From positions 1 to 12,994 of the forward strand of contig CALEFO010000107.1 of assembly GCA_937877165.1 (NCBI GenBank): a stretch of 12,994 nucleotides of DNA. The letters are read 5' to 3'. The stretch is from an uncultured Lachnospiraceae bacterium (lineage in GTDB: Bacteria > Bacillota > Clostridia > Lachnospirales > Lachnospiraceae). Numbering within the stretch: the stretch's first letter is position 1; every line of letters starts with the position of its first letter. Below are positions 1 to 6,434 of this stretch, one piece after another. The notes under the pieces are model-generated. The model searched no databases. It saw only the letters and a program-made list of their open reading frames with translations, and was not told where the DNA came from. Position numbers and translations under genes: made by a program.

Positions 1-53
1 CGGCTTTTGTTTTTCTATGGAAGGCGGAGCGGATGCCGGCAGGGATCTCATGA
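1..53 (+). other. possible tail of an upstream gene (window edge)
   Basis: The first bases are open in all three forward frames for a short way. Frame 3 ends with TGA at 51-53, frame 1 with TAA at 61-63 and frame 2 with TGA at 77-79 inside the gpmI start. No peptide here is long enough to recognise. In many Bacillota gpmI follows tpiA, so the end of a glycolytic operon gene is plausible, but nothing in the residues proves it. No promoter for gpmI is visible in these 75 bases, which fits with gpmI being transcribed from further upstream. Confidence 0.25.
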
Positions 54-75
54 AGAGCGATAAGGAGGTTTTCTT

Positions 76-1659
76 ATGAAACCGGTAGTTCTGGTAGTAA
101 TGGACGGCGTCGGCTGGACCGACAAGGATCAGGGAAACGCAGTGATGCATTCCTACAAGCCCCAGATTGATGAGCTGATGACCAAGTGGCCGCACACCAC
201 CATTAAGGCAAGCGGCACGGCAGTCGGCCTTCCGTCGGATTCTGACATGGGCAACTCCGAGGTCGGACACAATGCACTGGGCTGCGGCCAGATTTATTCG
301 CAGGGCGCAAAGCTTGTCAACGAGAGCATCGAGTCCGGCAAGATCTATGAGTCGAACGCATGGAAGGGTGCCGTGGATTATCTGAAGAAGAACGGCGGCA
401 AGCTGAATTTTGTCGGCCTTCTTTCGGACGGCAATGTGCACTCCAATATCTCCCATCTGATCGCCATGATCAAAGAGGCGAAGAAGGAAGGCGTGGCAGA
501 GGTACGCGTACATGCGCTTCTGGACGGCCGCGATGTTCCGGAGACATCTGCACTTCAGTACGTAGATGAGCTGGAGAATGTATTCAAGGAACTCAATGAC
601 GATACCTTCCATGGCTGCATTGCTTCCGGCGGCGGACGTATGACCATCACGATGGACCGCTACGAGGCAGACTGGTCCATGGTTGAGAGAGGCTGGCATA
701 TTCATGTCATGGGTGACGGCCCGAAGTATGCTTCGGCAAAAGAGGCCATCGAGACGCTCCGCAAGGAGGGCGGCTACACGGATCAGTATCTTCCCGGATT
801 TGTCATCGCGGACAAGGACGGCAACCCGGTTGGACCGATCGATGACGGCGATTCTGTCATCCTGTTCAACTTCCGCGGCGACCGCGCAGTGGAGTTCTCC
901 AAGGCATTTGATTACATGGACAAGGGCTTCGATGCATTCCCGATGCCGAAGAAGCCGAAGGTATTTTATGCAGGCATGCTGCAGTATGACGGAGACCTGA
1001 AGCTCCCGAACAACTTCCTGGTGGAGCCTCCGCATATTGAGCATACGATGAGCGAGTTCCTGGTGGAGAAGGGTGTGAAGTCCTATGCATGCTCCGAGAC
1101 GCAGAAGTTCGGACATATGACCTATTTCTGGAACGGCAACCGCTCCGAGAAGTTCTCGGAAGAGCTGGAAGACTGGGAAGAGGTTCCTTCGGATGTCATT
1201 CCGTTTGACCAGAAGCCCTGGATGAAGGCAACCGAGGTGACGGAGAAGATTGTTGCAGCTATCGAGAGCGGCAAGTATCAGTTCATCCGCTGCAACTATC
1301 CGAACGGCGACATGGTCGGTCATACCGGAAACTATGAGGCAACCATCATCGGTGTGGAGGCCGTTGATCTGAACCTTAAGAGAGTCATGGAGGCGTGCCT
1401 GAAGTATGATTACTGCCTGCTGGTAATGGCAGATCACGGCAACTCCGATCAGATGTATGACAAGGGAACCAATCCGGACGGCTCCCCGAAGCCGAAGACC
1501 TCGCACACACTGGCGCGTGTTCCGTTCGCAGTATTCAACGGACCGGAGGGTGTCAAGGTGAAGGCTGGCGATTTCGGACTTGCCAATGTTGCGGCAACCA
1601 CCGTCAAGATTCTCGGCTACGAGCCTCCGAAGGAATGGCTGGAGAGTATCATTGAGTGA
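76..1659 (+). CDS. gpmI: 2,3-bisphosphoglycerate-independent phosphoglycerate mutase
   Basis: Interconverts 3- and 2-phosphoglycerate in cytoplasmic glycolysis, using two Mn ions and a phosphoserine intermediate. The 527-residue product has the alkaline-phosphatase-superfamily layout of the family: VVMDGVG with metal ligand D10, the phospho-acceptor serine S61 in GNSEVGH, H122 in the VHSN motif, GRD at 151-153 of the inserted phosphotransferase domain, D412 and H416 in GDMVGHTGN, D453 and H454 in MADHGNSD, and H477 near the end. All expected catalytic and metal-binding residues are present. The length is slightly above the usual 510-515; small insertions and an FRGDRA (commonly FRPDRA) motif are family variation. 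The ATG is fixed by AAGGAGG at 62-68 with a 7-nt spacer. The last codons overlap the TTG start of the ClpX-type gene, so the two are probably co-transcribed and perhaps translationally coupled. Confidence 0.97.
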   Translation: MKPVVLVVMDGVGWTDKDQGNAVMHSYKPQIDELMTKWPHTTIKASGTAVGLPSDSDMGNSEVGHNALGCGQIYSQGAKLVNESIESGKIYESNAWKGAVDYLKKNGGKLNFVGLLSDGNVHSNISHLIAMIKEAKKEGVAEVRVHALLDGRDVPETSALQYVDELENVFKELNDDTFHGCIASGGGRMTITMDRYEADWSMVERGWHIHVMGDGPKYASAKEAIETLRKEGGYTDQYLPGFVIADKDGNPVGPIDDGDSVILFNFRGDRAVEFSKAFDYMDKGFDAFPMPKKPKVFYAGMLQYDGDLKLPNNFLVEPPHIEHTMSEFLVEKGVKSYACSETQKFGHMTYFWNGNRSEKFSEELEDWEEVPSDVIPFDQKPWMKATEVTEKIVAAIESGKYQFIRCNYPNGDMVGHTGNYEATIIGVEAVDLNLKRVMEACLKYDYCLLVMADHGNSDQMYDKGTNPDGSPKPKTSHTLARVPFAVFNGPEGVKVKAGDFGLANVAATTVKILGYEPPKEWLESIIE

Positions 1660-3313
1660 ATTGAACAATAATCAGAATAACGACAGGGAACAGGACGGTG
1701 GAACGCACATCCGCTATTGTGCGATCTGCCACCGTTCGGAGCAGGACGCGGGGCATCTCGTGGATATGCCGGGGGGCCTTGGCGTCTGCCCGAGCTGTAT
1801 GCAGCATCTGGTAGATGCGGCAAGCTCCGTTGACTACCAGAAGTTCATGGATCAGGTTTCCAAGGGAATGCTCCCGGATTTTTCCGGATTCATGGACATG
1901 ATAAGCGGCAGTGCCGGATCAGGGAATGAGAATTCCGCGCCTGAAAAGAGCAGCACTCCTTCTTCGGAGAATACGGAGAAGGAGGATGCTTCTTCGGAAG
2001 CCGGCAGCAGGGACGGCAGCGATATCCCGAAGGAAACAGATCCTTCGGAGCACAAGGAAGAAGAGCACCGCAGGAAACCGACGGTCAGCTTCGTGAACCT
2101 CGGAGATATCTTCGGCAATTTCGGGGGCGGCCCTCAGCCGAAGGTGAAGAAGAAAAAGAAGCAGGGACCGAAGCCTGTTTTCACTTCTGACAATATCCCG
2201 GCGCCGCACCTTCTGAAGGCGGAGCTGGACAAATATGTCATCGGACAGGAGAAGGCCAAGAAGACCATCTCCGTGGCGGCGTACAACCACTACAAGCGCG
2301 TGAAGACCGGCACGATGGATGACATTGAGATCGAGAAGTCCAACATTCTTCTGATCGGACCTACCGGTGCGGGCAAGACGTACCTCGTCCGCACGCTCGC
2401 AAGGCTCTTGGACGTCCCGCTTGCCATCACGGATGCCACGAATCTGACCGAGGCCGGCTATATCGGCGATGACGTGGAGAGCTGTATTTCAAAGCTCCTG
2501 GCCGAGGCCGACAACGACGTGGACCGCGCACAGAAGGGCATTGTCTTCATCGACGAAATCGACAAGCTTGCGAAGAAGCAGAACATGAATTCCCGGGATG
2601 TCTCGGGCGAGGCTGTGCAGCAGGGATTGTTAAAGCTTCTGGAAGGAAGTGAAGTGGATGTCCCGGTCGGGGCAGGCTCGAAGAACGGCATGGTTCCAAC
2701 TGTGACCGTGGATACGAGCAATATCCTGTTCATCTGCGGCGGCGCGTTTCCGTCTCTTGCGGGTATCATCAAGGAGAGAATGAGGAAGCAGTCGTCCATG
2801 GGCTTTTCGGCGGAGCTGAAGGATCGGTTTGACAAGGACGAGGATGTCCTGTCGAAGGTGACGAATGACGATCTTCGCACGTTCGGTATGATTCCGGAGT
2901 TCATTGGTCGTCTTCCTATCGTCTGCACACTGCAGGATCTGGACGAGGATATGCTGGTGCGCATCCTGAAGGAGCCCCGGAATGCCATCATCAAGCAGTA
3001 TCAGAAGCTTCTCGCGCTGGATGATGTGGATTTGGAATTCGAAGATGAGGCGCTTCACGCCATTGCGAAGAAGGCCATGAAGAAGGATACCGGTGCCCGG
3101 GCGCTTCGCTCGATCATCGAAGGCTTCATGATGGATATCATGTATGAAATTCCGAAGGATCGGAACATCGGCAAGGTGACGATCACGGCGGATTATGTGA
3201 ACGGCCGCGGCGGTCCGAAGGTGGAGATTCGTCAGGATCTGGAGATTCCGATTCCGGCGCTGGAGGACAGGACGGCACGAATCGAACAGGGCGAAGGCGA
3301 TCAGACTGACTGA
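1652..3313 (+). CDS. clpX: ClpX-type AAA+ unfoldase, long linker, RKH-loop variant
   Basis: ATP-dependent protein unfoldase that normally feeds substrates to ClpP. From the chosen TTG start (GGAGAG at 1641-1646) the product has 553 residues, against about 420-430 for ordinary ClpX. An N-terminal zinc-binding domain has CxxC pairs at 23-26 and 46-49. A Ser/Glu/Asp-rich linker of roughly residues 60-160 ends in the basic run KVKKKKK (164-170). The AAA+ core follows, with Walker A GPTGAGKT 236-243, pore-1 loop GYIG 269-272, Walker B with D301/E302, a ClpP-docking-like MGF at 383-385 (IGF or LGF in classical ClpX), GRLP, and sensor-2 GAR 481-483. The RKH pore loop just before the VDTSNILFICGGAF-type segment is replaced by GSKN (342-345). 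An ATG exists at 1580, but it lies deep in gpmI and yields an unlikely N-terminus. Zn domain and MGF point to ClpP partnership; whether it is the only ClpX or a paralogue cannot be told here. Confidence 0.9.
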   Translation: MSELNNNQNNDREQDGGTHIRYCAICHRSEQDAGHLVDMPGGLGVCPSCMQHLVDAASSVDYQKFMDQVSKGMLPDFSGFMDMISGSAGSGNENSAPEKSSTPSSENTEKEDASSEAGSRDGSDIPKETDPSEHKEEEHRRKPTVSFVNLGDIFGNFGGGPQPKVKKKKKQGPKPVFTSDNIPAPHLLKAELDKYVIGQEKAKKTISVAAYNHYKRVKTGTMDDIEIEKSNILLIGPTGAGKTYLVRTLARLLDVPLAITDATNLTEAGYIGDDVESCISKLLAEADNDVDRAQKGIVFIDEIDKLAKKQNMNSRDVSGEAVQQGLLKLLEGSEVDVPVGAGSKNGMVPTVTVDTSNILFICGGAFPSLAGIIKERMRKQSSMGFSAELKDRFDKDEDVLSKVTNDDLRTFGMIPEFIGRLPIVCTLQDLDEDMLVRILKEPRNAIIKQYQKLLALDDVDLEFEDEALHAIAKKAMKKDTGARALRSIIEGFMMDIMYEIPKDRNIGKVTITADYVNGRGGPKVEIRQDLEIPIPALEDRTARIEQGEGDQTD

Positions 3314-3322
3314 TGCAGAAGG

Positions 3323-3342
3323 CTGCGGCAGGAGAGCCGCAG
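3323..3342 (+). other. small hairpin after the ClpX-type stop
   Basis: CTGCGGC (3323-3329) and GCCGCAG (3336-3342) form a 7-bp stem with a 6-nt loop just after the stop codon. There is no following T-run, so it is not a terminator by itself. It may stabilise the 3' end of the gpmI-clpX transcript. Confidence 0.35.
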
Positions 3343-3370
3343 GAGCCTCCGCTTTAGAATACTGCTTCAG

Positions 3371-3409
3371 AATCCCTCGAAGCCTTGGAAGGGCTTTGAG
3401 GGATTTTTT
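3371..3409 (+). terminator. rho-independent terminator of gpmI-clpX
   Basis: AATCCCTCGAAGCC (3371-3384) pairs with GGCTTTGAGGGATT (3392-3405) in a 14-bp stem with one G-T wobble and a 7-nt loop, running into a six-T tract (3404-3409). It sits 58 nt after the ClpX-type stop and only 22 nt before the lspA start codon. Confidence 0.9.
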
Positions 3410-3431
3410 CAATAAAACGAGGAGAAAAGCG

Positions 3432-3887
3432 ATGGGAACAGGAGAAAGCATTTTCCTGACGGCAGCGGTTTTTCTGGCAGATCAGTCAGGAAAGGCGGCA
3501 AGCCGGACGAGATGGCGCAGGAAAAATCGGAGAATCGGCAGGCCGCTGGCTTTTGCTACGCTGTGTTACAGCAGGAATGAGGGGGCGTTTCTGAATCTTG
3601 GGGAGAGAAAGCCCCGGCTGATTTGTGGGATTTCGGCTGCGCTGACCATTCTTTTAACAGCGGTTTTCGTGCTGACGTTAGGGAAGGCAGGGAAGGGTCT
3701 TTTGAAGACCGGATTGTCCCTTCTTCTTGGCGGCGCGTTCAGTAATACCTATGACCGCCTGAAGCACAAGATGGTCACGGATTACATTCGCTTTGATTTT
3801 GGCCCGTCGAAATTTCGCAGGATCGTGTTCAATCTGGGGGACTTTGCAATCGTGCTCGGGGCACTTCTGATCGTATTGGGAAGCTGA
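3432..3887 (+). CDS. lspA: signal peptidase II-like lipoprotein peptidase
   Basis: Membrane aspartyl protease that would remove signal peptides from diacylglyceryl-modified prolipoproteins. The 151-residue product matches LspA in order: ADQSGK (16-21) in place of the usual DQxxK, a NEGAF motif (49-53) corresponding to NxGAAF, GGAFSNTYDR (100-109) with catalytic D108, VTDYIRFDF, and FNLGDFAI (133-140) with catalytic D137. Hydrophobic segments lie near 6-16, 63-83, 90-104 and 131-150, giving the expected four-helix topology. The first helix is short and a basic stretch (RTRWRRKNRR, 26-35) replaces part of the usual first loop. The ATG at 3432 has GAGGAG at 3419-3424 with a 7-nt spacer; an earlier in-frame ATG at 3396 lies inside the terminator hairpin and has no ribosome site. 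No convincing own promoter is visible, so it may depend on readthrough. The family call is good; the divergence leaves substrate range open. Confidence 0.85.
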   Translation: MGTGESIFLTAAVFLADQSGKAASRTRWRRKNRRIGRPLAFATLCYSRNEGAFLNLGERKPRLICGISAALTILLTAVFVLTLGKAGKGLLKTGLSLLLGGAFSNTYDRLKHKMVTDYIRFDFGPSKFRRIVFNLGDFAIVLGALLIVLGS

Positions 3888-3913
3888 AGGGGAAAAAAGG
3901 GTGTATACAAGAA

Positions 3914-3956
3914 AAGCTCAGCAGGAGAGAAATTCGTTCCTGCTGAGCTTCTTTTT
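3914..3956. terminator. bidirectional terminator between lspA and carbamate kinase
   Basis: AAGCTCAGCAGGA (3914-3926) pairs perfectly with TCCTGCTGAGCTT (3938-3950), 13 bp with an 11-nt loop. On the plus strand it is followed by CTTTTT; on the minus strand by TTTTCTT. It lies between the convergent ends of lspA (3887) and the carbamate kinase gene (3977), so it can stop both transcripts. Confidence 0.9.
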
Positions 3957-3976
3957 CAGATCAGAAAATCCGTGCT

Positions 3977-4915
3977 TTAAGCCGTAATAAGCGTTCCTGC
4001 CTTGCCTTCGATGGCTGCGGTTGCGTTCTCTGCCGTCGTGATCAGTACGCGCCCTGCCGGATTGGATTTCAGGTATGTGATCGCGGCCTGAATCTTGGGC
4101 AGCATATCGGTCGCACCGAACTGGCCGTCCGCAATGTACTTCTTTGCCTCTTCAACCTTCATGGAAGAAATCGGCTCCTGATTCGGAGCACCGAAATTCA
4201 AGAACACGTTCGGGACACTGGTGAGAATCAGCAGAACGTCGGATTTCAGGTCGCTGGCAAGCTTTCCGGCGATATCATCCTTCTCGATGACTGCAGATGC
4301 GCCCTGCAGAGCCTCGTCCTGTACGATGACCGGAATTCCGCCGCCGCCGCAGCAGATGACAGCCTGTCCGTTGTCCGCGAGAAGACGGATGGAGTCAAGC
4401 TCCAGAATTTCCAACGGCTTGGGTGTTGCGACAACGCGAAGATACCCTTTGCCCTCCTCCTCGACAACGTAATTGCCCTTCTTGGTTTCGTTCTCGGCAT
4501 CCTCCTTCGACATGTAGCGGCCGATCTTCTTGGAAGGAGCGTAGAAGGCCTCATCGTAGGGATCGACGCTGACCTGCGTCAGAATCGTGGAAACCGGAGT
4601 GGTATTTCCGCGGGAGAGGAGCTCTGCCTTCAGTGCATTCTGGATATCATAGCCGGCATAGCCCTGGCTCATGGCACTGCAGACGCACATCGGCGCGGGG
4701 GAGTAGTCAATATAAATGCGGTGCAGCTCGGTCATCGCCTTGTGGATCATGGAAACCTGCGGCCCGTTGCTGTGGGTGATGGTGAGCTGGCATCCGGCCT
4801 CCATCAGGTCCGCCAGATACTTCGCCGTGTAATGAACGGCATCCCACTGCTGCGTTGTTGTGTAGCCAAGTGCGCTGTGCCCGAGGGCAACGACAACTCT
4901 CTTTGTATTCTCCAT
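3977..4915 (-). CDS. arcC: carbamate kinase, variant N-terminal motif
   Basis: Cytoplasmic amino-acid-kinase-fold enzyme that makes ATP and carbamate from carbamoyl phosphate and ADP, usually the last step of arginine, agmatine, citrulline or purine fermentation. The 312-residue product aligns end to end with carbamate kinases: VVVALGHSAL at 7-16, THSNGPQV at 47-54, the family hallmark CSAMSQGYAGYDIQNAL, a GGGGIP turn at 190-195, VIEKDD with K212, NFG, and MLPK with K274. Lys residues at these two places are catalytic in the family. Two loops differ from the textbook form: GHSAL instead of GGNAL, and THSNGPQVS instead of THGNGPQVG. I recall similar forms in clostridial carbamate kinases, so this is probably a clade variant rather than damage. 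The start has TGGAGG (4921-4926 on the plus strand as CCTCCA) about 5-6 nt upstream. No arginine deiminase or transcarbamylase gene lies nearby, so its carbamoyl phosphate source is unknown. Confidence 0.9.
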   Translation of the reverse strand: MENTKRVVVALGHSALGYTTTQQWDAVHYTAKYLADLMEAGCQLTITHSNGPQVSMIHKAMTELHRIYIDYSPAPMCVCSAMSQGYAGYDIQNALKAELLSRGNTTPVSTILTQVSVDPYDEAFYAPSKKIGRYMSKEDAENETKKGNYVVEEEGKGYLRVVATPKPLEILELDSIRLLADNGQAVICCGGGGIPVIVQDEALQGASAVIEKDDIAGKLASDLKSDVLLILTSVPNVFLNFGAPNQEPISSMKVEEAKKYIADGQFGATDMLPKIQAAITYLKSNPAGRVLITTAENATAAIEGKAGTLITA

Positions 4916-4973
4916 AAATACCTCCAGAAAGCCGGAAAAACCAAATGGTTCCCGGCAGATGTGTTTCTACCAT

Positions 4974-5002
4974 AGTGTAACACAATAGAAGTGTAGTTTG
5001 AA
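4974..5002 (-). promoter_or_regulatory. candidate promoter of carbamate kinase
   Basis: On the minus strand TTCAAA (plus-strand 4997-5002) and TACACT (4974-4979) are separated by exactly 17 nt, each matching the sigma-A hexamers at 4 of 6 positions. The -35 lies inside the left arm of the 34-bp palindrome, so a protein bound there would block or contact polymerase. Moderate match only. Confidence 0.5.
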
Positions 5003-5029
5003 AGTGACATCGATATGTCGCTTTCAAAC
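4996..5029. promoter_or_regulatory. 34-bp near-perfect palindrome, likely operator
   Basis: GTTTGAAAGTGACAT (4996-5010) and ATGTCGCTTTCAAAC (5015-5029) are inverted copies around a CGAT centre; the only flaw is one T opposite G. The core TGACAT-N4-ATGTC resembles the twofold sites of CRP/FNR-type dimers in general form, but no known consensus is matched closely enough to name a regulator. It overlaps the predicted -35 of the carbamate kinase gene and ends 67 nt before the cysK -35, so carbamate kinase is the likelier target. It is not followed by a T-run, so it is not a terminator. Confidence 0.7.
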
Positions 5030-5096
5030 AGCAGCATCGGCGCTGACGCACCGGCTGCCGCATTCGGTAAAACCGCCTTCGCGGTATAAAAATGTG

Positions 5097-5125
5097 TTGA
5101 CAAGCCGCGGATGACGCACTATATT
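5097..5125 (+). promoter_or_regulatory. sigma-A promoter of cysK
   Basis: A perfect TTGACA (5097-5102), a 17-nt spacer and TATATT (5120-5125, 5 of 6) predict transcription from about 5132, giving a leader of about 157 nt before cysK. Confidence 0.85.
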
Positions 5126-5131
5126 CTTAAT

Positions 5132-5288
5132 CAAGATATTCATACATGTTTACTAGGAATACAACAGACGGCAATCACACAGCAGCGTGCGGAATCTTTT
5201 ACCGGGCGGCAGAGGCGAAGAGGTTCTTCTGGAAAGAGGCATGAGGCACCAGGGCCGCGGCGGCAGACAACGAAAAGGAGGCAGCAGA
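5132..5288 (+). other. cysK leader, no recognised riboswitch
   Basis: This 157-nt leader has no T-box sequence of the GGTGG-ACCGCG type, no S-box and no terminator hairpin. The segment TTTACTAGGAATACAAC near 5149-5165 is a possible place for an Rrf2-type (CymR-like) regulator by position only; I cannot match a consensus with confidence. The leader ends with AAAGGAGG at 5274-5281, the cysK ribosome site. Confidence 0.4.
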
Positions 5289-6230
5289 ATGGCAAAGATT
5301 TATAAGAGTGCAACAGAACTGATCGGACATACTCCCCTTTTGGAGCTTGCAAACTTCGAGGCGAAGAAGGGAATCACCGATACGAAGCTGATCGCAAAGC
5401 TGGAGTATTTTAACCCGGCGGGCTCTGTCAAGGACAGAATCGCACTGGGAATGATTGATGACGCAGAGAAGAGCGGGAAGCTTAAGCCCGGTGCAACGAT
5501 CATTGAGCCTACCAGCGGCAACACCGGAATCGGAATTGCTTTCGTTGCAGCGGCAAGAGGATATCATGCGATTCTGACTCTTCCGGACACGATGAGCGTA
5601 GAGCGCCGCACACTCCTCAAGGCCTACGGCGCAGAGCTTGTCCTGACCGAGGGCGCGAAGGGAATGAAGGGTGCCATCGCCAAGGCAAATGAGCTGCAGG
5701 CGTCCATCCCCGGCTCCGTGATCCTGGGACAGTTCGACAACCCGGCGAATCCGAAAACCCACTATGCGACGACCGGCCCCGAGATCTGGGAGGACACCGA
5801 TGGAAAGGTGGATGCCTTCATCGCAGGCGTCGGCACAGGCGGAACCTTAAGCGGCGTCGGCAAGTATCTGAAAGAGAAGAATCCGGAGGTGAAGATCATC
5901 GCCGTAGAGCCGGAATCCTCACCGGTACTTTCCGGAGGAAATGCAGGCCCACATAAGATTCAGGGAATCGGAGCAGGCTTTGTTCCGAAGACGCTGGATA
6001 CTTCCATTTATGATGAGATCATCAAGGTTCCGAACGAGGCAGCCTTTGAGGTTGGCAAGGAGCTTGCCAAGGCAGAAGGCTTCCTGACCGGAATCAGCTC
6101 GGGCGCAGCCGTATGGGCAGGCCTTGAGCTCGCCAAGCGTCCGGAGTACAAGGGCAAGAACATTGTCATTCTTCTTCCGGATTCCGGAGACCGCTACCTT
6201 TCCACTCCTCTCTACAGCACAGGAGAATAA
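5289..6230 (+). CDS. cysK: O-acetylserine sulfhydrylase (cysteine synthase)
   Basis: PLP enzyme that makes cysteine from O-acetylserine and sulfide in the cytoplasm. The 313-residue product is the standard length. Fold-type-II features are all present: NPAGSVKDR with the PLP Schiff-base lysine K48, the substrate loop TSGNTG at 75-80, the phosphate-binding GTGGT at 182-186, a GIGAGFVP segment of the CysK/CysM group, and ISSGAA and PDSGDRYLST near the C-terminus. The ATG at 5289 has AAAGGAGG at 5274-5281 with a 7-nt spacer; an in-frame ATG about 100 nt upstream would add an unrelated basic tail and is rejected. The gene stands alone between its own promoter and terminator, without cysE next door. 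CysK rather than a cystathionine beta-synthase is favoured by length and by the motif set. Confidence 0.96.
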   Translation: MAKIYKSATELIGHTPLLELANFEAKKGITDTKLIAKLEYFNPAGSVKDRIALGMIDDAEKSGKLKPGATIIEPTSGNTGIGIAFVAAARGYHAILTLPDTMSVERRTLLKAYGAELVLTEGAKGMKGAIAKANELQASIPGSVILGQFDNPANPKTHYATTGPEIWEDTDGKVDAFIAGVGTGGTLSGVGKYLKEKNPEVKIIAVEPESSPVLSGGNAGPHKIQGIGAGFVPKTLDTSIYDEIIKVPNEAAFEVGKELAKAEGFLTGISSGAAVWAGLELAKRPEYKGKNIVILLPDSGDRYLSTPLYSTGE

Positions 6231-6268
6231 AACAGCGCTCCGCAGCCTTGTTTTGCATTGCTTTGACC

Positions 6269-6310
6269 AATTCCTTCTCTGCCGGTTTGACCGGCAGGGA
6301 GGGAATTTTT
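6269..6310 (+). terminator. rho-independent terminator of cysK
   Basis: An 18-bp stem runs from AATTCC (6269-6274) through TGCCGGT (6280-6286) and back through ACCGGCA (6290-6296) to GGAATT (6302-6307), with a TTG loop and a few G-T pairs, then a T-run to 6310. It starts 38 nt after the cysK stop. Confidence 0.9.
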
Positions 6311-6363
6311 GCATAAAAAATCTGTTGCATTCCTCTGCAGAAAGCATAAAGTGATGCATAGGG

Positions 6364-6400
6364 ACTGCTGCTGCAGGGAAGACCCTGCGGCGGCAGTTTT
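6364..6400 (+). terminator. leader hairpin before the MATE gene, possible attenuator
   Basis: ACTGCTGCTGCAGGG (6364-6378) pairs without a bulge with CCCTGCGGCGGCAGT (6383-6397), a 15-bp stem with two G-T pairs and an AAGA loop, running into TTTTG. It lies between the cysK terminator and the MATE ribosome site (6421-6428). CTCTGCAG at 6333-6340 could instead pair with CTGCAGGG at 6371-6378, which would break this stem; that would suit an antiterminator. No known ligand-binding fold is recognised, and the T-run is short. It may instead be a 5' stabiliser. Confidence 0.5.
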
Positions 6401-6434
6401 GCGCATACAGAATGTGTTTTGGGAGGAGCTTTTT

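Noticed and set aside
1580..1651. ATG start for the ClpX-type gene deep within gpmI
   Set aside because: No ribosome site and an extra 24 residues unlike any ClpX N-terminus; the TTG at 1652 has GGAGAG correctly placed.
2630..3451. Minus-strand reading frame of 273 codons opposite the ClpX-type gene and lspA
   Set aside because: Antisense shadow rich in Leu, Arg and His, without family motifs, crossing a terminator.
5146..5244. 33-codon open frame in the cysK leader as a regulatory peptide
   Set aside because: No Shine-Dalgarno and no run of Cys or other regulatory codons; no attenuator hairpin follows.
5132..5288. T-box in the cysK leader
   Set aside because: The T-box signature and a terminator are both missing, and the leader is too short.
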